In this document: one piece after another, positions 16,096 to 24,687 of the stretch | Layout of the letters: each line of letters opens with the position of its first letter | Position numbering within the stretch: position 1 is the stretch's first letter | Assembly: GCA_025808375.1 (NCBI GenBank) | Contig: CP061009.1 | Span: 3,472,001-3,536,000 of the forward strand | Direction: 5' to 3' | From: Duncaniella muricolitica | GTDB lineage: Bacteria; Bacteroidota; Bacteroidia; Bacteroidales; Muribaculaceae | Length of the DNA: 64,000 nt | The notes under the pieces: generated by a model | The model's input: only the letters and a program-made list of their open reading frames with translations | What the model was told of the DNA's origin: nothing | The model's database searches: none | Made by a program: the position numbers and the translations under genes

Positions 16096-17349
16096 ATGCC
16101 ACATCTCTGCGCCCGACATATCATAGCCATCGCGGCCCTCACGCTGCTCGTCATCGTCACGGGTCCGCTACACGCGGCTACTGCGGCAGCCGACAGCCTC
16201 GCGCGCCGGCAGCGTCCATGGACCGGAATGGCAGTCGGAGCCGGAATGCTGGCCACATCGGCAATCGCCCGTCAAGCCTATCCGGCCGTTCCAGCCGACA
16301 TCACCGCAGGCAAAAACACCGACCGCGGGACCGACTGGCTGCAATATGCCCCTCTGGCCGCTCCCTGGATACTCAAAGCCGCAGGAGTGCCGACCCGCTC
16401 GGGCTGGGGTCGCATGGCCGTGTCGCAAGGCATAGCCACAATGCTCATGGCCGGCTCGGTCAAGACACTCAAAGAGACCGTCAGCTCCACCCGTCCCGAC
16501 GGTTCCGACACCCACTCGTTTCCATCGGGCCACACCGCCTGGGCATTTATGGGTGCCACCATGATGGCCCGCGAGCTGGCCGACGTCTCACCCTGGTATG
16601 CCGTCGGGGCTTATGCCGTAGCCACAGGCATAGCCGTCGAGCGCGCTGTCGACAGCCATCACTATCCTACCGATATTGTGGCCGGAGCCGGCATAGGCAT
16701 ACTCTCGGCACAGCTCGGCTATTGGCTCGGCGACATAATATTCGGCGACCGCAATCTCGACATACGTGCCGAAGACCTGCGGCTCAACACCAATGTCTCA
16801 TATCTCTCCCTCCAGACAGGCCTTGCCCTCCCGCTCGGTCCCGTCAAAGCCGGCGACACCCGTCTGCAACGCCTCCCCGCACTCTCCGCCGCCCTGCGCG
16901 GAGGATGGGCCATCAGCGACCACTGGGGCCTCGCTCTCGAACTCGGCCTCCTCTCCACGCCGCTCATCACCGACGTGCACCACGACCGCACATATGTCAA
17001 ATCACTCTCCTCGCTCAGTGCGGTCATCGCGCCCTACTATCAATGTCCGCTGAACGACCGCGTCAGCTTCACCGCCGAGGTCGCCGCCGGCTATCGTCAC
17101 AACCTGCCGCTCAATCTCGACGACTCATCCATCGAGACAGGCACATCCTCACCGGTCGGACGCATCAACATAGGATGCGTGTTGCGATTCAGCTCCAACT
17201 TCAGCGCACGCGCCTCCATAGGCTACGAAATGTCGCGCTACCGGTTCACCGTCCGACCATCAGCCGCCTACAGCATCCCCGCACCAGCTACTGCCCGCGG
17301 CATCGCCTCAGCCCTGCTCGTCAACATCTCGTCACGATATGAATTCTGA
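16096..17349 (+). CDS. PAP2 phosphatase fused to an outer-membrane beta-barrel
   Basis: A 417-residue exported protein (signal peptide to about LHAATA). Residues 120-195 hold the three PAP2 motifs: KETVSSTRP (K126, R133), PSGH (143-146) and R183-x5-H189-x3-D193. The histidine-based site removes phosphate from lipids such as undecaprenyl pyrophosphate, phosphatidate or lipid A. In motif C3 the usual serine before the arginine is glutamate (E182). From about residue 215 the chain becomes alternating beta strands and ends in YEF, as in outer-membrane barrels. The combination suggests a phosphatase domain in the periplasm tethered to an outer-membrane pore. The substrate is not shown by the sequence. 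Confidence 0.82.
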   Translation: MPHLCARHIIAIAALTLLVIVTGPLHAATAAADSLARRQRPWTGMAVGAGMLATSAIARQAYPAVPADITAGKNTDRGTDWLQYAPLAAPWILKAAGVPTRSGWGRMAVSQGIATMLMAGSVKTLKETVSSTRPDGSDTHSFPSGHTAWAFMGATMMARELADVSPWYAVGAYAVATGIAVERAVDSHHYPTDIVAGAGIGILSAQLGYWLGDIIFGDRNLDIRAEDLRLNTNVSYLSLQTGLALPLGPVKAGDTRLQRLPALSAALRGGWAISDHWGLALELGLLSTPLITDVHHDRTYVKSLSSLSAVIAPYYQCPLNDRVSFTAEVAAGYRHNLPLNLDDSSIETGTSSPVGRINIGCVLRFSSNFSARASIGYEMSRYRFTVRPSAAYSIPAPATARGIASALLVNISSRYEF

Positions 17350-17369
17350 CCCTAAACTCTATACTCAAT

Positions 17370-18938
17370 ATGCTCATCACACTCCCTCCACGCACAGGTT
17401 CCCGACCGCTTGAGATCGACACCACAGGCATGCGCCACATGGTGATAATCGGAGCCAACGGTTCAGGCAAGACACGCTTCGCCAACCGTCTCGCCGCCGA
17501 CCTCGGCACACGCTCTTTCAGGCTATCGGCACTCAAAGCCCTGTATAAACACAGCGAAGACCCGTCCGAGACATCAATCGATGCCCTTTATAACAAAGCC
17601 GTAAGCGGAGCCTCGCTGCTGAGACCCGACCTCAAGGGTGAGTTTGAACGCGTCATCGGACTCATGGTCAACGAAGAGATGCTAAGCCTCATACAGTTCA
17701 AATACTCCACCGACCGCGCCACCCCGCCCTCCACACGGCTCGACTACGTGATGCAGCAATGGCAGAAAGTGTTTCCCGGCAACCGCGTACTCGTCGAGAG
17801 CGGGCGCATGCTTTTCAGCCGTGACTCCGACTCCGACCCCTACTCGCCCTCCAAACTATCCGACGGAGAGAAAACCGTGCTCTACTATCTGGCCGCCGTC
17901 ACCTTCGCCCCTAAAGGAGCCACCATACTCGTCGACTCGCCCGAGATGTTTCTCCACCCCTCATCCACGGCATCGCTCTGGAACAGCATCGAGAACTCAC
18001 GTCCCGACTGCACATTCATCTACGTCACCCACGACCTCCAGTTTGCCTCCACGCGAGGCGAAGGATGCACCATATGGGTCAAAAACTGCGACTATTCGCG
18101 CGGCGAATGGGACTATGACCTCCTCACGCCGGCCGACGGTCTCAGCGACGAAGTATTCTTCGCCATAATCGGAGCACGCAAACCGGTACTCTTCATCGAA
18201 GGCGACGGCATACATTCCATCGACGCCAAACTCTACCCGCTCATATTTGACGACTACACCGTAAAATCGCTCGGCGGATGTGACCGCGTAATCGAATCGA
18301 CACGTACATTCAACTCACTGCGCTCATTCCACAACCTCAACGCCTTCGGCATCGTCGACCGCGACCGGCGCGACGAAGGAGAAGTAGCCTATCTCCGCAA
18401 GAAACAGGTATTCGTCCCCGACGTGGCCGAGATTGAAAACATATTCATGCTCGAACCCGTCATACGCACCATGGCCCGCATCAACCACCGCGACCCTGAC
18501 GAAGCCTTCCAGAAAGTCAAGCGAGCCATCATACGCCTCTTCGAGACCGACCTGCGGCAACAGGCTCTCCAGCACACCCGACACCGCATAAAAAAAGGAG
18601 TCGAACACCGCATAGACGGACGCTTCGCCAACATCAACCAGCTCCAGACCCACATAGCCAACCTCGCCAACGAGCTACGCCCCACAGCCCTCTACGAAGA
18701 ACTGTGCCGCACATTCCGCCGCTACGTCCGCGACAAAGACTACGCCTCCATACTGCGCGTATACAACCGCAAGACCATGCTATCCGAAAGCCACGTAGCC
18801 CGACACTGCGGACTGCGTCGCGACGATAAAGACTCATATATCAACACCATAATCAACATCCTCGCCCACAACCGTCCCGGAGCCGACGACATCCGCACAG
18901 CCATACGCTCCACATTCACACTCAACTCCCGGGAATAA
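17370..18938 (+). CDS. ABC-type ATPase fused to a DUF4435 Toprim domain (PARIS-like)
   Basis: A 522-residue protein. Residues 1-240 form an ABC-type ATPase: Walker A GANGSGKT (28-35), signature LSDGEK (163-168), Walker B ILVDSPE (D189, E192) and switch histidine THD (H221). Residues 270-520 match DUF4435: the Toprim acid in FIEGDG (E277) and the DxD in IVDRDRRD (D330, D332), followed by ENIFMLEP. An SMC-like ATPase plus a DUF4435 Toprim nuclease is the make-up of the PARIS anti-phage system (AriA plus AriB), which also occurs fused; OLD-family nucleases are more distant relatives. Defence is inferred; a housekeeping role cannot be excluded because neighbours are ordinary chromosomal genes and base composition matches them. 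Confidence 0.78.
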   Translation: MLITLPPRTGSRPLEIDTTGMRHMVIIGANGSGKTRFANRLAADLGTRSFRLSALKALYKHSEDPSETSIDALYNKAVSGASLLRPDLKGEFERVIGLMVNEEMLSLIQFKYSTDRATPPSTRLDYVMQQWQKVFPGNRVLVESGRMLFSRDSDSDPYSPSKLSDGEKTVLYYLAAVTFAPKGATILVDSPEMFLHPSSTASLWNSIENSRPDCTFIYVTHDLQFASTRGEGCTIWVKNCDYSRGEWDYDLLTPADGLSDEVFFAIIGARKPVLFIEGDGIHSIDAKLYPLIFDDYTVKSLGGCDRVIESTRTFNSLRSFHNLNAFGIVDRDRRDEGEVAYLRKKQVFVPDVAEIENIFMLEPVIRTMARINHRDPDEAFQKVKRAIIRLFETDLRQQALQHTRHRIKKGVEHRIDGRFANINQLQTHIANLANELRPTALYEELCRTFRRYVRDKDYASILRVYNRKTMLSESHVARHCGLRRDDKDSYINTIINILAHNRPGADDIRTAIRSTFTLNSRE

Positions 18939-18990
18939 TCGAAAATTGCCCCCTCTCTATAATCTATACTTAATCCCTCTACACTCAACC

Positions 18991-19677
18991 ATGAATATTC
19001 TCATCATCGGAGCGACATCAGGCATCGGGCGTGAACTATGGCAACACTATGTCACCGACGGCAACACCGTAGCCATAACGGCCCGGCGCGCCGACCTGCT
19101 CAACGACATGGCAGAGTCATATCCTGACAACACAATAGCAGCAGCCGGCGACATAGCCGACACCATTGCCTTCACAGCGACCCTCGACTCCATAATCACC
19201 CGATTGGGCAAAATCGATCTGGCAATAGTATGTGCAGGCATAGGCGAACTCAATCCCGGACTCGACACTGCCACCGAACTCTCCACCGTAGCCGTCAACG
19301 TGACCGGATGGACCAACGCCGTCGACACCCTCTATCAGCTCTTCACCCGGCAAAACCACGGCCACCTCGTGACAATCACTTCGGTCGGCGGACTCCAGCC
19401 GACCCCCGTCGCTCCTGCCTACAGTGCGACAAAAGCCTATCAGATCAACTACACACGATCACTCCAAGGCAAATCCAAAGGCACCCCGGTCACCGTCACA
19501 GAGATACGTCCAGGCCTTGTGGACACCCGCATGGCCAAAGGCGAAGGTCTCTTCTGGGTAATGCCTCTCGACAAAGTTGTCCCTCGCATCATCCGCGCCA
19601 TCGACCGCAAAAAACGGCTCTGCATAGTCACCCGCCGATGGCGCATCATCAACTACCTGCTCCGCCACTTCCTATAA
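18991..19677 (+). CDS. Short-chain dehydrogenase/reductase
   Basis: A 228-residue classical SDR. The cofactor loop GATSGIG is at residues 6-12, CAGIGELN replaces the usual NNAG, and the catalytic serine and YxxxK are in ITSVGG and YSATK. Arg-rich ARRADLL after strand 2 suggests NADP(H). I chose the ATG at 18991 because the frame open from 18946 adds 15 unconserved residues and the Rossmann motif starts directly after MNILI. The substrate is unknown. It follows the ATPase-Toprim gene by 52 bases. Confidence 0.9.
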   Translation: MNILIIGATSGIGRELWQHYVTDGNTVAITARRADLLNDMAESYPDNTIAAAGDIADTIAFTATLDSIITRLGKIDLAIVCAGIGELNPGLDTATELSTVAVNVTGWTNAVDTLYQLFTRQNHGHLVTITSVGGLQPTPVAPAYSATKAYQINYTRSLQGKSKGTPVTVTEIRPGLVDTRMAKGEGLFWVMPLDKVVPRIIRAIDRKKRLCIVTRRWRIINYLLRHFL

Positions 19678-19766
19678 TCCACGCTGCCACAAGACGCATT
19701 GGCAATTAGAGAGTAAGCGTATGTCGTGATTTTTGTGTAATTTCGGGGGCATATTAGACATACGAC

Positions 19767-19799
19767 ATGAACTGGATTACACTCATATTGGCCGGACAA
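19767..19799 (+). pseudogene. Possible 5' remnant of an SMR-type efflux gene
   Basis: An ATG followed by codons for MNWITLILAGQ resembles the conserved first residues of SugE/EmrE-type small multidrug transporters (MNWI-x-LI-x-AG). The similarity then stops and the frame runs into a hairpin. An 8-bp inverted repeat CGTATGTC/GACATACG (19718-19725, 19757-19764) sits directly upstream. About ten residues are too few to be sure. Confidence 0.25.
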
Positions 19800-19814
19800 T
19801 ACATCGGAATACAA

Positions 19815-19855
19815 AAGTCCCGGAGGACACAATTGCTTGCTGTCCTTCGGGACTT
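19815..19855. terminator. Hairpin, probably a minus-strand terminator
   Basis: 15-bp stem with one G-T wobble (19815-19829 with 19841-19855) and an 11-nt loop. On the minus strand it is followed by TTTTGT. It lies downstream of the 33-residue reading frame and of the GH78-BNR gene. Confidence 0.6.
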
Positions 19856-19897
19856 CAGATTGATATTTCATTTCCCTCGCAGTCGGAGGAATGAGGG

Positions 19898-19999
19898 TTA
19901 AAGTTCGTGATAGTTTTCGGTATCGTTTACGCGATACATTGATGATGTGTTTTCACCATACCAGTCTAAAATCTTGTGCATAAATTCTGTAATCTTCAT
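19898..19999 (-). CDS. Possible 33-residue small protein
   Basis: Minus-strand frame starting MKITEFMHKILDWYGENT and ending NDTENYHEL. Composition is protein-like (mixed acidic, aromatic and aliphatic residues). It is followed by a stem-loop with a T-run and lies 107 bases downstream of the GH78-BNR gene on the same strand. I do not recognise a family. A 33-residue frame can occur by chance. Confidence 0.35.
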   Translation of the reverse strand: MKITEFMHKILDWYGENTSSMYRVNDTENYHEL

Positions 20000-20064
20000 A
20001 ATTCTGCGTTTTTTACAATTTATGGTTCAACTTTATAACGCCATAAAAAGTAAAAAAGTTCAGA

Positions 20065-20099
20065 TTTTATGCCGAAAAATCATGCTGAGCAGCATAAAA
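20065..20099 (-). terminator. Hairpin after the GH78-BNR gene
   Basis: Arms TTTTATGC (20065-20072) and GCATAAAA (20092-20099) with an inner ATGCT/AGCAT. On the minus strand it is followed by a T-rich stretch, so it may end the long glycosidase transcript. Confidence 0.4.
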
Positions 20100-20105
20100 A
20101 CCATA

Positions 20106-23100
20106 CTAAAACGGAGCCACCGCCACATGCTTGATGCGCTGACGACGCCAGGTATAGACGATGTGGATGGTGCCGTCACGGCCTTGAATCATCGAGGGAT
20201 AGGAATACTGGCTCACGGGCGAATCCTCAAGTGTGAGCACACGTTTCCAGTCAAGACCGTCGGACGACAGAGCCACATTGAGCGGAGAGCGAGGCCCCTT
20301 GGGTGTGCCGGGAAGCGTGGCAAAATCGTTATAGACCAGTGCGTGACGACCATCGGAGAGCGTCACGGCATCTGTGCCGGAATTATTGTTGGGCACATCG
20401 CAGAGCGTCATGCGGCTCCAGGTGGTGCCGTTGTCATCGCTCCACGAAGTGGTGAGATAACTGTTGCGCGAACGGCAAAGTATCTGCAGGCGTCCGTCGG
20501 GATGGCGGAGTATCGACGGCTGAATGGAATAGAGAGGTTGCAGACGCTCAAGGTCGCGGGTCATATAGGCCGAGTCGGCAGGAAGGGGACCGGTGGAATG
20601 CCAGGTCTTGCCAAGATCGTCGGTATACTCTATGACAGCACGCCACCCCTTGCCTTCGCGGCTCGAGGGGCAGAGCAGACGGCCGTTGATATATTCGGGC
20701 TTATTCTTGATGGGGCCGAGAATACCGTCGGGCAACGGCTCTCGTTCACTCCAGGTGACACCTCCGTCGGTCGAGCGAGTGAGCCAGCCGGTCCAGTCGC
20801 CCACCTTGGAGCCTATCTTGAAGAACAACAATAGTTCATTGGTGCCCGGTACAAGGAAAAGCACGGGATTCCAGCAAGCCTTGCGCCGGGCTTCGGTGAT
20901 GTCGCCGTGGAAGTGAGGGCCCACAGGTCCGGCCGTGGCCGGAGTGGTGAGACTGTCTATGCCTGTGAGGCCGGCCTGACGTATGTAGGGGTCATCGAGT
21001 GAAAACACTCCGTCGGCGGCTATCTCGGGAGCAGTCCACGAGTCGGCACCCTTGGGCTTGCGGCACACCCATATACAGCAGTCGGGGTTGCGCTCCTTGG
21101 TGCCGCCGAAAAACGAGGCCACCAGCGAGCCGTCGGGCAGCTCGGCGATAGTGGAACCGTGACACTCGGGGAAAGAAGTCTCGTCATAGAGAAATTCGTC
21201 GGTCACAATCCCCGCACGCTCCTCGCCGACCGCGGGGTCGAGCCTGAGGTCAATGCGGTAGCGGCCCGAGAGTGCACGCCACAGCGTGCGTCCCTCAGCG
21301 TCGGTCGAGACATATGTCAGCCCCTTGCATGGCGATTTTCCTTTTGACAACACAGCGTTGGCCGGAAGCGCGACGAGAGCCGAAGTGTTGCAAGGCACCT
21401 CTACGGTCCAGTCCAGACGCATTGGACTTTTCGTCCAGCTACTCCCGACGATGCCGTAGGGAGTGCGGTAGGTCGCGTCGGCACCTGTCAACTGCTCGAT
21501 GGAGAAGTCGGGACACAGCATTATCTCCTTATATCCGGGCCGGGCGGGATTGATGCCGCCAAGGTCGCGATACATCCATGCCACAAGGTCGCCGAGAAGC
21601 ATGACGTGATTGCACGAATTCATGGCACGGCTGGCTGTGTCGCCGTTCCAGAGTTCCCAGATGGTGGTAGCCCCCTTCGAGAGCATATAGCCATAGCTCG
21701 GATAGGTGGTGTTGGAGGCGAGCATGGCCGCCACATCGCCGCGCCCCATGCGCGAGAGCTCGCGCATGAGCCAGTTGACACCTATCACTCCGCAGCTTAT
21801 GTGGCCGTTGTTGTCGGTGATGATTGTCCTGATTATATTGTCGGCTATGGTCTGACGCACATCCTCGGGCACCATGTCAAAGGCCAGCGGCAGGAGATTG
21901 GCCGTGAGAGTGCCGTTGCCGTAATATGTGCTGTCGGGAAAGAGTATATGGCCGGGCACCTGTGATGTGCCGGGACGGCGAGTGAGAAAACAGTCGTTGA
22001 AAGCCACCTTCACCGCCTCGGCGTCACGCTCCCACTCCGTCGCCTCCATTTCGAGCGACAGCAGGCGGGCAAAGCGTGCCATCAGCCCGGCCATCTTGTA
22101 ATAATAGGCCGAAGCTATGAGTGTGCCGTCGGTGAGACGTGACGGTTCACGGGCGTGAATCAGTTCGGGTGACTCGGGGGGCACACACCAGTCACCGAAT
22201 TTGTCGGCTGTCACGAGGCCGTCGCGTGTATAGCGGTCGCGTATGAAACGCATCCACTTCTTCATGACCCCGTAATTGCGCTCCACCGGACGGCGGTCGC
22301 CGGTCTGCTCATAGAGCATCTCGCAGACCACAGGCAGCGTGGACGACCACGTCATGTCGGCCGTATAATAATTGTAATAAGCCGGGCATATGTCGGGCAG
22401 ACAGCCGTCCTCGCGCTGGGCCTCGCGCATGTCGTCGGCCCACTTGGCATAGAGCGTGGCGTTGTCAAAAATAAAATTCTCGCCCCACGACCCCATGTTG
22501 TGGTCGCCCGTCCAGGGCTGACGCTCGTCGCGCTGCGGACAGTCGACAGGGACACCCTTGTAATTGCTCGCTATGCCTCTGCGCGCGGCCTGATACACTT
22601 CGCTGATGACACGGTCGGAGCACGCAAACGTGCCGTTATCCCTGAGATTGTCATAGACCGTCATAGCCTTCACGCTCCCGGCCGGCAGCTCCGCCGGGCC
22701 CGAAATCTCCACAAAGCGAAATCCGTGATAGACAAACTCGGGATGCCACACACGCCCCTCGTCACGGCCTCCGGCGATATATGTGTCGGTGCTGCGGCTC
22801 TTGCGCAGATTTTCGGTGTCGAGGCTCAGCGAGTCAGCGGTCACCAGTTCGGAGTAGCGCACTGTCACGGTGTCGCCCTCGTTGAGACGCGGCAACGTCA
22901 GACTCACCCATCCGGCCATATTCTGACCGAAATCCACGATGAAAGTGCCTCTCGGCGTGCGGCGTATCCTGCAAGGCGACACCGTGTCCATCACAGCCAT
23001 CGAAGGCGAGGGCGACGGACGCAAAGTGCCGTAAGGCAAGGCCGCACGCTGAGCTTTGAGCCAGCCTGAATCGTCATATCCGGGGAGAGTCCAGCCGTCA

Positions 23101-24047
23101 AGGTCGAGACGGGCGTCATACTCCTCGCCGTCATACTCGTTGTTGCTCCTTATGGGCCCGCGGGCAGTGAGCCGCCACGACTCGTCGGTGGCCACACGCT
23201 GAGTGGAACCGTCGGTATACTCCACCGTCAGATTCATACGCGCCTTGGGATAGCCGAAGTTGACTATCTTGTGAGGCTTATAATTCTGATGCATTGTGTA
23301 ATAGCGTCCGTTGCCGAGAGTTATGCCTATGGCATTGGTCTCTCCGCCGCCACGTATCAGAGCAGTGACGTCATACGAGTCATACAGCACTGTGCGGCGA
23401 TAATCGGTCGGGGCAGGCGTGAGCCGGCTCCGACCCACACGCTCACCGTTGATGTGCATTTCATAGAGTCCGAGACCCGCTATATGGAGCGTGGCCCTCC
23501 TGACCTCCTTGGGCTCCGAGGCAAACTCCTTGCGCAGATAACGCGCGCTCAGACGGCTGTGCACATCCTCGACATCCCATTCAAACGGAGCCTCCCAGCC
23601 TATCCATCGGCCTCGCCATCCGGCCTCGCCCATGGGTCCCGTGCCCCACTCGGCCACTTGGCTCCAGGGCGAATCGCCACGAGTGGTGCTGACCTTGACG
23701 GTCCAGTAATAACGGCGGTTGGGTGCGAGCGGCTTGCCGGAATAAGGCACAAGCACCGACTCGTCGCTGTCGACGCGGCCCGAATCCCACACATCGCCCT
23801 TCTCCCGCTCAAGCAGTTCGGGCGACGAGGCCACAAGTATGCGATAGGCAGTCTGCATGACGCCCGTCCTGTCGGAAGTAATGACCCAGCTTAGGCGCGG
23901 ATGTTGAGTCTCGAGTCCAAGCGGATTCACAAGACGCTCGGCGGTAAGATCGCCGACGTTCACAGCAGCGGCCCACGCTACCGGCGAGACAACCAAAAGA
24001 CACGACAAAAACAATGCATAACGCATCAAAGCAAAAAGATATTTCAT
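20106..24047 (-). CDS. Two-domain glycosidase: GH78 alpha-L-rhamnosidase plus BNR/sialidase-fold domain
   Basis: A 1313-residue exported protein (signal peptide to about VAWA). Residues 30-940 are a complete GH78 rhamnosidase: the N-terminal RLVNPLGLETQHPRLSW, then near residue 500 DCPQRDERQPWTGD with the catalytic acid, and near 795 TTIWELWNGD with the base. From about residue 945 (FLYDETSFPECHGSTIAELP) a six-bladed propeller of the BNR_2 type begins, with Asp-box-like repeats such as STDGGVTWSE and SDDNGTTWSR. That domain is common alone in gut Bacteroidetes; its activity is not certain to be sialidase. Both domains appear intact. A perfect promoter is upstream. The rhamnose operon 5 kb away could use the released sugar. 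Confidence 0.9.
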   Translation of the reverse strand: MKYLFALMRYALFLSCLLVVSPVAWAAAVNVGDLTAERLVNPLGLETQHPRLSWVITSDRTGVMQTAYRILVASSPELLEREKGDVWDSGRVDSDESVLVPYSGKPLAPNRRYYWTVKVSTTRGDSPWSQVAEWGTGPMGEAGWRGRWIGWEAPFEWDVEDVHSRLSARYLRKEFASEPKEVRRATLHIAGLGLYEMHINGERVGRSRLTPAPTDYRRTVLYDSYDVTALIRGGGETNAIGITLGNGRYYTMHQNYKPHKIVNFGYPKARMNLTVEYTDGSTQRVATDESWRLTARGPIRSNNEYDGEEYDARLDLDGWTLPGYDDSGWLKAQRAALPYGTLRPSPSPSMAVMDTVSPCRIRRTPRGTFIVDFGQNMAGWVSLTLPRLNEGDTVTVRYSELVTADSLSLDTENLRKSRSTDTYIAGGRDEGRVWHPEFVYHGFRFVEISGPAELPAGSVKAMTVYDNLRDNGTFACSDRVISEVYQAARRGIASNYKGVPVDCPQRDERQPWTGDHNMGSWGENFIFDNATLYAKWADDMREAQREDGCLPDICPAYYNYYTADMTWSSTLPVVCEMLYEQTGDRRPVERNYGVMKKWMRFIRDRYTRDGLVTADKFGDWCVPPESPELIHAREPSRLTDGTLIASAYYYKMAGLMARFARLLSLEMEATEWERDAEAVKVAFNDCFLTRRPGTSQVPGHILFPDSTYYGNGTLTANLLPLAFDMVPEDVRQTIADNIIRTIITDNNGHISCGVIGVNWLMRELSRMGRGDVAAMLASNTTYPSYGYMLSKGATTIWELWNGDTASRAMNSCNHVMLLGDLVAWMYRDLGGINPARPGYKEIMLCPDFSIEQLTGADATYRTPYGIVGSSWTKSPMRLDWTVEVPCNTSALVALPANAVLSKGKSPCKGLTYVSTDAEGRTLWRALSGRYRIDLRLDPAVGEERAGIVTDEFLYDETSFPECHGSTIAELPDGSLVASFFGGTKERNPDCCIWVCRKPKGADSWTAPEIAADGVFSLDDPYIRQAGLTGIDSLTTPATAGPVGPHFHGDITEARRKACWNPVLFLVPGTNELLLFFKIGSKVGDWTGWLTRSTDGGVTWSEREPLPDGILGPIKNKPEYINGRLLCPSSREGKGWRAVIEYTDDLGKTWHSTGPLPADSAYMTRDLERLQPLYSIQPSILRHPDGRLQILCRSRNSYLTTSWSDDNGTTWSRMTLCDVPNNNSGTDAVTLSDGRHALVYNDFATLPGTPKGPRSPLNVALSSDGLDWKRVLTLEDSPVSQYSYPSMIQGRDGTIHIVYTWRRQRIKHVAVAPF

Positions 24048-24080
24048 GGTAACTTATTAATAAGGCATAGATTCCATCCA

Positions 24081-24112
24081 CAAAGTTACCACAAATTCCC
24101 CTCACGAGCAAA
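24081..24112 (-). promoter_or_regulatory. Promoter of the GH78-BNR gene
   Basis: On the minus strand: TTTG (24109-24112), 20 bp, TAACTTTG (24081-24088). This matches the Bacteroidetes consensus exactly, 33 bases before the start codon. Confidence 0.8.
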
Positions 24113-24135
24113 CGCTGGGCAAAATCTAATGAGAA

Positions 24136-24687
24136 TCAATTACTAACATTCAATGTATAGTCTCCGCAATATAATAAAGCGAGCTCGTCCTCAACGATAT
24201 TTACCGTAATCTTTCCATTCGCAAGCATATAAGCATTAATCAACACATACACAGAATTATTAACATCATAAGCCTGCACAAATGATTCCGGGCTGAATAA
24301 TGATAACATCATTCGTCTATAAAAACGAAATCGTTTGTTGACAACAATCCGTCCATCAGATTCAACGTCATTGTCAGCCGCAACAAACCCAAAAGAAGAA
24401 CATCTGTCTCGTCTGAAATAATCCAGCATTATATGCACACATGACATTATAATTGACCGAGGTTCATAATCATGTGTCAGTAACGAATATCTGTTTTTGC
24501 TTTCCGACACCCCTTTCCAATAAAATTTCAATCCAAGGAAATGTCGCGAAAAATGCTCAACCTCAACAATATATAATTTATTACTTTTCTTCGATCTGAA
24601 ATGCCATATATCAGTAATGCGAAGTGTGGCAGGGTCACAACTTCGCATTATAAATGTCGCTTTGTAATATCTTAAGCAGGATTCCAT
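24136..24687 (-). CDS. Hypothetical protein of the AT-rich island
   Basis: A 183-residue protein from the start MESCLRYYKATFIM at 24687. I chose this start because its ATG overlaps the stop of the preceding 53-residue gene (TAATG), implying translational coupling. It looks like a family of uncharacterised Bacteroidales proteins often found near mobile DNA, with a mixed alpha/beta pattern (LYIVEVEHF, LKFYWKG, SSFGFVAAD). No catalytic motif or membrane segment is evident. Codon use is AT-rich, unlike the GH78 gene next to it, which points to horizontal acquisition. Function unknown. Confidence 0.7.
   Translation of the reverse strand: MESCLRYYKATFIMRSCDPATLRITDIWHFRSKKSNKLYIVEVEHFSRHFLGLKFYWKGVSESKNRYSLLTHDYEPRSIIMSCVHIMLDYFRRDRCSSFGFVAADNDVESDGRIVVNKRFRFYRRMMLSLFSPESFVQAYDVNNSVYVLINAYMLANGKITVNIVEDELALLYCGDYTLNVSN

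Noticed and set aside
16080..17342. 420-codon frame overlapping the PAP2-barrel gene
   Set aside because: Very Arg/His/Ser-rich composition; the other frame (16096-17349) holds all three PAP2 motifs and a signal peptide.
17370..18938. Ordinary ABC transporter ATPase
   Set aside because: No membrane partner gene adjoins, the nucleotide-binding half is followed by a Toprim/DUF4435 domain, and the signature is LSDGEK as in SMC/AriA-like ATPases.
19947..20834. 295-codon plus-strand frame at the 3' end of the GH78-BNR gene
   Set aside because: Mostly the complement of the BNR domain, which shows Asp-box motifs in the minus-strand frame.
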